DNA from: Merdibacter massiliensis
Lineage (GTDB): Bacteria > Bacillota_I > Bacilli_A > Erysipelotrichales > Erysipelotrichaceae
Assembly: GCF_900155395.1 (NCBI RefSeq)
Contig: NZ_LT699726.1
Coordinates: forward strand, 186,001 to 250,000
DNA: 64,000 bases
Direction: 5' to 3'
The notes under the pieces were generated by a model. That model saw only the letters and a list, made by a program, of their open reading frames with translations. It was not told the origin of the DNA and ran no database searches. Position numbers and translations under genes: made by a program. Of this stretch, positions 59,520 through 64,000 are shown one piece after another; the stretch's first letter is position 1; each line of letters begins with the position of its first letter.

Positions 59520-60851
59520 ATGGAAAATAAAATGGGAACAATGGAAATAAAAAAACTAATCATAACAATGTCATTGCCAATCATGATATCGATGCTGGTA
59601 CAAGCCTTGTATAATATCATCGACAGTATGTTTGTAGCAAGAGTGAGTGAAGATGCTTTGGCTGCAGTATCTTTATGTTATCCAATTCAAATGATCATGG
59701 TTGCAGTGGCATGCGGAACAGGAGTCGGGATCAATGCGATGCTGTCTCGCTATTTAGGAGAGAAAAAGCAAGAAAAAGCAAATCAAGTTGCAGCACACGG
59801 CTTATTTACTGCAATTTGTAACTGGATCGTATTTGCTCTGATTGGGATCTTCTTTTCAAGAAAATTTCTGCAGTTATTCTCAAATGATCCAGCAATCATA
59901 GATATGGGAATTTCCTATATGCGTGTTTGTACGATTCTTTCTTTTGGTGTTTTTGTGGAGATAACATATGAAAGGATCATGCAGTCAACAGGAAACACAA
60001 TTTATAACATGATCATTCAGGGAATAGGAGCCATTGTGAATATCATATTAGATCCCATTTTCATATTCGGCATGTTTCATTTACCGGCTATGGGTGTAAC
60101 AGGAGCTGCAATTGCAACAGTGATTGGCCAGATCATCGCAATGCTGATTGGTATTGTGATTACGCAGAAAAAAGTAAAAGAAGTACAAATTTCTATTCAT
60201 GATTTTCATATCGACAGTCATATTCTAAGAGTAATATATCGAATCGGGATCCCGGCTATCCTAATGCAGTCGATCATGAGCTTTATGACTGTTATAATGA
60301 ACATGATATTAGTTACCTTCTCGGAGACAGCAGTCTCGGTGTTTAGTATTTATTACAAGTTGCAGCAATTTGTATTCATGGCGGTCATTGGGATGAATAA
60401 TGCTTTGATTCCAATTGTATCTTATAATTACGGAGCTAGAAAAATGGAACGAATTCATCACTCCATTCGTTTTTCTATACTGGTATCGTGTATCATCATG
60501 GGGATTGGCACATGTTTATTTGAACTGTTTCCTGCACAGCTGCTGTTTTTATTTGATGCAAAAGAGAATATGTTAGCAATTGGGATACCAGCTTTGCGAA
60601 TTATCTCATTGTCATTTCTGTTTGCAGGTATTTCAATGGTAGCCTGTTCGGTATTTCAAGCATTGGGATCTCCAACGTATTCTTTGATTATTACATTATT
60701 GCGGCAAATGATATTATTGTTGCCTTTAGTATACTTCTTATCTTCAATGTTTGGATTGAATCAATGTTGGTGGGCGTTTTTGATTACAGAAATAGTATGT
60801 GCATGTATCGCATTTGTTCTATTGAAAAAAATAAAAAAACAGATCTTATAG
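59520..60851 (+). CDS. MATE-family multidrug exporter (MepA-like)
   Basis: A 443-aa inner-membrane antiporter with twelve hydrophobic helices arranged in two bundles. It starts MENKMGTMEIKKLIITMSLP, with GGAGG 7 nt before the ATG at 59520. AVACGTGVGINAMLSRYLGE and MNNALIPIVSYNYGARKMER are typical of the family. It exports drugs or small cations with Na+ or H+. It is preceded by the structured leader and its terminator. Confidence 0.93.
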   Translation: MENKMGTMEIKKLIITMSLPIMISMLVQALYNIIDSMFVARVSEDALAAVSLCYPIQMIMVAVACGTGVGINAMLSRYLGEKKQEKANQVAAHGLFTAICNWIVFALIGIFFSRKFLQLFSNDPAIIDMGISYMRVCTILSFGVFVEITYERIMQSTGNTIYNMIIQGIGAIVNIILDPIFIFGMFHLPAMGVTGAAIATVIGQIIAMLIGIVITQKKVKEVQISIHDFHIDSHILRVIYRIGIPAILMQSIMSFMTVIMNMILVTFSETAVSVFSIYYKLQQFVFMAVIGMNNALIPIVSYNYGARKMERIHHSIRFSILVSCIIMGIGTCLFELFPAQLLFLFDAKENMLAIGIPALRIISLSFLFAGISMVACSVFQALGSPTYSLIITLLRQMILLLPLVYFLSSMFGLNQCWWAFLITEIVCACIAFVLLKKIKKQIL

Positions 60852-60941
60852 GAAGTCATGCAGATGCCAGAGCGCATTATTGTTCTTGTTAAAAGAATAT
60901 GATAAAATGATATCAATTAAAAAAGGGGAGATACGCTTTTT

Positions 60942-62213
60942 ATGGATCCAGACTTATCGGCACAGATATTTGTTTTGATTGTTTTGTTAATGTTATCTGC
61001 ATTTTTTTCTTCAGCAGAGACTGCATTGGTTTCTACAAATAAGATTCGCATGCGTACTTTATCGGATGAAGGGAATGCACGCGCAAAGCTCGTTTTAAAA
61101 ATATTAGATAATCAAGCAAAAATGCTCAGTGCAATATTGATTGGCAACAACTTGGTAAATACAGCAGCAGCAAGTATTGCAACAACGATTGCTTATTCAT
61201 TTGGCGGGGCTGCAGTTGGTGTGGCAACTTTCATCATTACGCTGTTGATTTTGATTTTTGGTGAAATTACACCAAAAACGATGGCAACCGAAAAGTCAGA
61301 GAAAATCGCTTTAGCCTATGCACCGATCATTTCTTTTTTGATGAAGTTATTGACCCCGGTCATCGTATTTATCAATGCATTTAGTTATGTCATTCTGCGT
61401 TTGTTTGGGGCTAAATCTGATTCTAATCGTCAAACTTTGACAGAATCAGAATTGCGGACGATCGTGGATGTATCGCATGAAGAAGGCGTTATTGAAAAAG
61501 ATGAAAAGGAAATGATCAATAAAGTATTTGATCTGGGGGATACTAAAGCAAAAGATGTTATGGTACCGCGGGTCCATGTAGTAATGGCAAAACGTGATAG
61601 TACCTATCAGGATCTGATTGAATTATTCCGTCAGGAACAGTTTACACGTATTCCAATATATGATGGATCAGTGGATAATATTGTCGGTCTTGTAAATATG
61701 AAAGATTTATTATTATATCAGGACCTGAATGATTTTCATATCGATAAGATCCTGCGTAAACCATATTTTACTTATGAAAATAAACCTGTGAGCGATCTTT
61801 TATTTGAAATGAAGTATTCTACTTTTAATTTAGCAATTGTAATGGATGAATATGGTGAAATGGTCGGCATCATTACAGTAGAAGATATCGTTGAGGAGAT
61901 CGTTGGGGATGTACATGATGAGTATGATGCACAAGAAGAAGAAAAAATCAAACAAATCAGTGAATATATTTATGAAGTAAAAGGATATATCAGTTTACAT
62001 GATCTGAATTCAACATTGCATTTAGATCTAAATAGTGAAAATTTTGACTCGATCGGTGGATTAGTAATTGATCGTTTAGGACGTTTACCAAAATTGAATG
62101 ACAGCATTACGTTAGACAATGGTATAAAAATTGAAGTAACAGCTTTAGAGAAAAATCGAATTGAAGAAGTGCATTTAACACTTCCAAAAAAGGAAAAAAG
62201 TGAATCTCAATAA
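60942..62213 (+). CDS. CNNM/HlyC-CorC family protein with CBS pair
   Basis: A 423-aa membrane protein. The N-terminal CNNM domain (about residues 1-190, four helices, FFSSAETALVSTNKIRMRTL) is followed by a CBS pair (MVPRVHVVMAKRDSTYQDLI, then IVMDEYGEMVGIITVEDIVE) and a C-terminal CorC/HlyC domain (GLVIDRLGRLPKLND). Such proteins are linked to Mg2+ or cation efflux and haemolysin-like functions. GGGGAG lies upstream of the ATG. Confidence 0.93.
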   Translation: MDPDLSAQIFVLIVLLMLSAFFSSAETALVSTNKIRMRTLSDEGNARAKLVLKILDNQAKMLSAILIGNNLVNTAAASIATTIAYSFGGAAVGVATFIITLLILIFGEITPKTMATEKSEKIALAYAPIISFLMKLLTPVIVFINAFSYVILRLFGAKSDSNRQTLTESELRTIVDVSHEEGVIEKDEKEMINKVFDLGDTKAKDVMVPRVHVVMAKRDSTYQDLIELFRQEQFTRIPIYDGSVDNIVGLVNMKDLLLYQDLNDFHIDKILRKPYFTYENKPVSDLLFEMKYSTFNLAIVMDEYGEMVGIITVEDIVEEIVGDVHDEYDAQEEEKIKQISEYIYEVKGYISLHDLNSTLHLDLNSENFDSIGGLVIDRLGRLPKLNDSITLDNGIKIEVTALEKNRIEEVHLTLPKKEKSESQ

Positions 62214-62234
62214 AACGAGAATTCACTTTTTTTC
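62194..62234. terminator. bidirectional terminator after the CNNM gene
   Basis: Arms AAAAAGTGAAT / ATTCACTTTTT, extended by a CTC/GAG pair, with A and T tracts. Confidence 0.88.
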
Positions 62235-62246
62235 TTGGAAAATATA

Positions 62247-63443
62247 TTATTCTCTTTCTAATAGCCGCTTGTAAGAAAAGTCAATTCCTATGGCACCTAA
62301 AGGTGCTGTGATCAATATTCCTAATACAGCAACAGATAATACAATTGGTCCACAGGATAATCCCATGGCTAATGGAACAGAACCAATCGCTGCTTGTACG
62401 GTTGCTTTCGGTAAATAGGCTATTGTACAGAAAAGACGTTCTTTTTTATTTAAAGGGGATCGTAAAAGACAAATCGAAACACCAATAGAGCGAACACACA
62501 AGGCAATACAAATCATAGCAATGGCAGCTAGACCAGCTTGCAATGTATAACGAATATCTACTGCTGCACCAACCAATACAAATAAGATCACTTCAGATGC
62601 AATCCACAATTTTCCAAACTTTTCAGATAGTCGTTTCGATACAAAAGAGGGACTTTTCTTATTCAGTACACATGCCATTGCAATTACCGCTAATAATCCA
62701 GATATAGAAACAGTTCCTTTTAACCAGGATTCAATTGCTATAAAGAAGAATGAGATACCTAAAATAATAATGATCTTTGTACTATTTCTTACATAGTGTT
62801 TGTGGTTGTAGGCAGATTCAAAAAATAAGCTTAAAAGATAACCAACAACAGCACCTAATGCAATACCCAGCAAGATAGATACGGGAATAGAGATGAAGTC
62901 TGTGATATGTACGCTTCCTCCTTGAGCCATGCTAGAAAAAGTGGAAAATAAGACGATGACAAAGATATCATCACAAGAGGCACCAGCCATGATCAACTGA
63001 GGAATACCTTTCTTAGTTCCATATTTCTTTTCCATTAAATAGACCATTCGAGGCACTACGACAGCAGGAGAAACAGCAGCTAAGACGGAACCCATAACTG
63101 CAGCTTCAATAACAGAAATATGCAATAGCATAGGTGCAAATAAGATATAACCTATTATTTCAAAAGAGGCAGGAAGAAAAGACATAAGGATAGCAGGACG
63201 GCCAACTTTTTTCAAATCTTCTAAGTTCAAAGATAAACCAGCTTTTAATAAAATAATGATCAATGCCATTTGCCGCAACTCGGAAGATATGGATAAGATA
63301 GATGGATCTAATAGATTGCATACATAGGGACCTAAAATAATGCCTGTAATAAGCATGCCAATGATCCGTGGTAATCGAAGGGCTTGTACGATGGACGCCA
63401 TTGCTAATCCAATGATGAAAATAAAGCCAAGTGATGTTAACAT
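62247..63443 (-). CDS. CPA-type sodium/proton (or anion-linked) antiporter
   Basis: A 398-aa protein with about eleven membrane segments. It starts MLTSLGFIFIIGLAMASIVQ; ATG 63443 has GGAGG 6 nt upstream. The family core includes IGMLITGIILGPYV, the unwound-helix region MAGASCDDIFVIVLF with the ion-binding acidic residues, and LLAVIAMACVLNKKSP. It is controlled by a fluoride riboswitch, so it probably helps fluoride tolerance, as other riboswitch-linked antiporters are thought to do. It is convergent with the CNNM gene. Confidence 0.9.
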   Translation of the reverse strand: MLTSLGFIFIIGLAMASIVQALRLPRIIGMLITGIILGPYVCNLLDPSILSISSELRQMALIIILLKAGLSLNLEDLKKVGRPAILMSFLPASFEIIGYILFAPMLLHISVIEAAVMGSVLAAVSPAVVVPRMVYLMEKKYGTKKGIPQLIMAGASCDDIFVIVLFSTFSSMAQGGSVHITDFISIPVSILLGIALGAVVGYLLSLFFESAYNHKHYVRNSTKIIIILGISFFFIAIESWLKGTVSISGLLAVIAMACVLNKKSPSFVSKRLSEKFGKLWIASEVILFVLVGAAVDIRYTLQAGLAAIAMICIALCVRSIGVSICLLRSPLNKKERLFCTIAYLPKATVQAAIGSVPLAMGLSCGPIVLSVAVLGILITAPLGAIGIDFSYKRLLERE

Positions 63444-63460
63444 GATATTCCTCCTAAAAT

Positions 63461-63546
63461 AAAAAAGCTGACAACCCGTGATAAAAATCACAGAAGTCAT
63501 CAGCATACATGCGGTTTAGGTTTCCCAAGGGAGAACTTCATTCCCG
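63461..63546 (-). promoter_or_regulatory. fluoride riboswitch (crcB motif) with terminator
   Basis: On the minus strand the aptamer begins GGGAATGAAGTTCTCCC (63545-63529), then AAACC and GC, then GCTGATGACTTCTGTG (about 63504-63489). This matches the fluoride class pattern, GGN-GATG-x-CC stem, AAACxGC, and GCTGATG; GAAGT can pair with ACTTC as the pseudoknot. The expression platform (GCTGAC / GTCAGC, 63467-63506) is a terminator with a T run. Confidence 0.87.
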
Positions 63547-63689
63547 AAAAGTATTTTACCGGATATTCTTTTTTTGTAAAGACCAATCAGCAGGATGCAG
63601 ACTAAAAATGCTTGCTTGAGAAACAGAAATAAGAGAATTATAATAAAAGTGATGTTAATGATAAAAATAGACATAGAAAGGGGAAACAT

Positions 63690-64000
63690 ATGAATCAAGA
63701 ATTTTTAAATTTAATTAAAAGTCGTCGCAGCATTCGTAGTTATGAAAATAAGAAAATTGATAAGGAACTGTTAGAGGCGGTATTAGAAGCAGGAACATAT
63801 GCACCAACAGCAATGGGAAAGCAGTCACCTGTTATTGTAGCTGTTACAAATAAGAAATATCGTGATGAGCTTTCAAAATTGAACGCGGAAGTAATGGGTG
63901 CAGAAAATGACCCCTATTATGGAGCACCAGTCATTGTGGTAGTATTGGCTGACGGAACAATGCCGACTTTTATTGAAGATGGAAGCTGTGTATTAGAAAA
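63690..64000 (+). CDS. nitroreductase-family protein (partial)
   Basis: The first 103 residues of an FMN-dependent nitroreductase. It starts MNQEFLNLIKSRRSIRSYEN, with the SRRSIRxY signature at about residues 11-18 and EAGTYAPTAMGKQSP, the flavin-binding loop. The C-terminal half lies beyond the window. AAGGGG lies upstream of the ATG. It is divergent from the antiporter. Confidence 0.9.
   Translation, partial: MNQEFLNLIKSRRSIRSYENKKIDKELLEAVLEAGTYAPTAMGKQSPVIVAVTNKKYRDELSKLNAEVMGAENDPYYGAPVIVVVLADGTMPTFIEDGSCVLE

Noticed and set aside
63516-63698. 60-aa minus-strand frame between antiporter and nitroreductase
   Set aside because: It reads through the riboswitch and promoter region, is low-complexity, and has no ribosome binding site.

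Overview
The window is a low-GC Firmicutes chromosome segment centred on the replication origin. The order jag-yidC-rnpA-rpmH | oriC | dnaA-dnaN-S4 protein-recF-gyrB-gyrA, followed by T-box-serS, SRP RNA, tadA, dnaX-ybaB-recR, mutS, mutL-miaA and many PTS/phospho-glucosidase genes fits an Erysipelotrichia-type gut anaerobe. That taxonomic guess rests on gene order and protein style only.

Left arm (1-19900): a maltose/alpha-glucoside type PTS locus (RpiR-type regulator, EIICB, GH4 6-phospho-alpha-glucosidase) is interrupted by a 14.43 kb integrated element (about 1161-15589). The element lies inside the EIICB gene. Joining the flanks at a shared GA dinucleotide restores one open frame of 506 aa. 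Its backbone (6.8-15.5 kb, visibly GC-rich) has a large serine recombinase, a CHC2 primase, a VapE-like helicase, a Pre/Mob-type relaxase, an XRE regulator, TnpV and several small genes, plus an iteron-like cluster and a hairpin-rich oriT candidate. Its cargo (1.3-6.7 kb, visibly AT-richer) is one apparent operon: XRE control protein, N6-methyltransferase, BsuBI/PstI-type endonuclease, and a Gabija-like pair (OLD-type ATPase/TOPRIM nuclease and UvrD-type helicase). Beyond the element lie a HAD phosphatase and an hsp20 gene behind a CIRCE operator.

Core (19-39 kb): the origin shows DnaA boxes on both sides of dnaA. Two perfect parS sites lie 11-13 kb away, one before tadA and one inside dnaX. 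serS has a T-box with a likely AGC specifier. A short SRP RNA precedes tadA. RecR, NAD kinase, CYTH and gamma-glutamylcyclotransferase-like genes and a RodA/FtsW protein follow.

Right arm (40-64 kb): mutS; a YeiH-type transporter with a divergent LysR regulator; a beta-glucoside operon (GH1, PTS EIIBC, DUF554 protein, AraC regulator); mutL-miaA-tcdA-lipid kinase; Cof-type HAD and DUF3284 genes; an IS110-family element; a second GH4 gene with a stand-alone RarA-C-terminal-like protein; a MATE exporter behind a structured leader; a CNNM/CorC-type protein; a CPA antiporter behind a fluoride riboswitch; and the start of a nitroreductase gene.

Most genes are ordinary. The points most worth a second look are the reversible-looking gene split and its reconstructable att sites, the fused restriction-modification/Gabija operon, the 11-bp repeat cluster at the primase-helicase end, the two metabolite-sensing leaders, and the IS110 upstream region.
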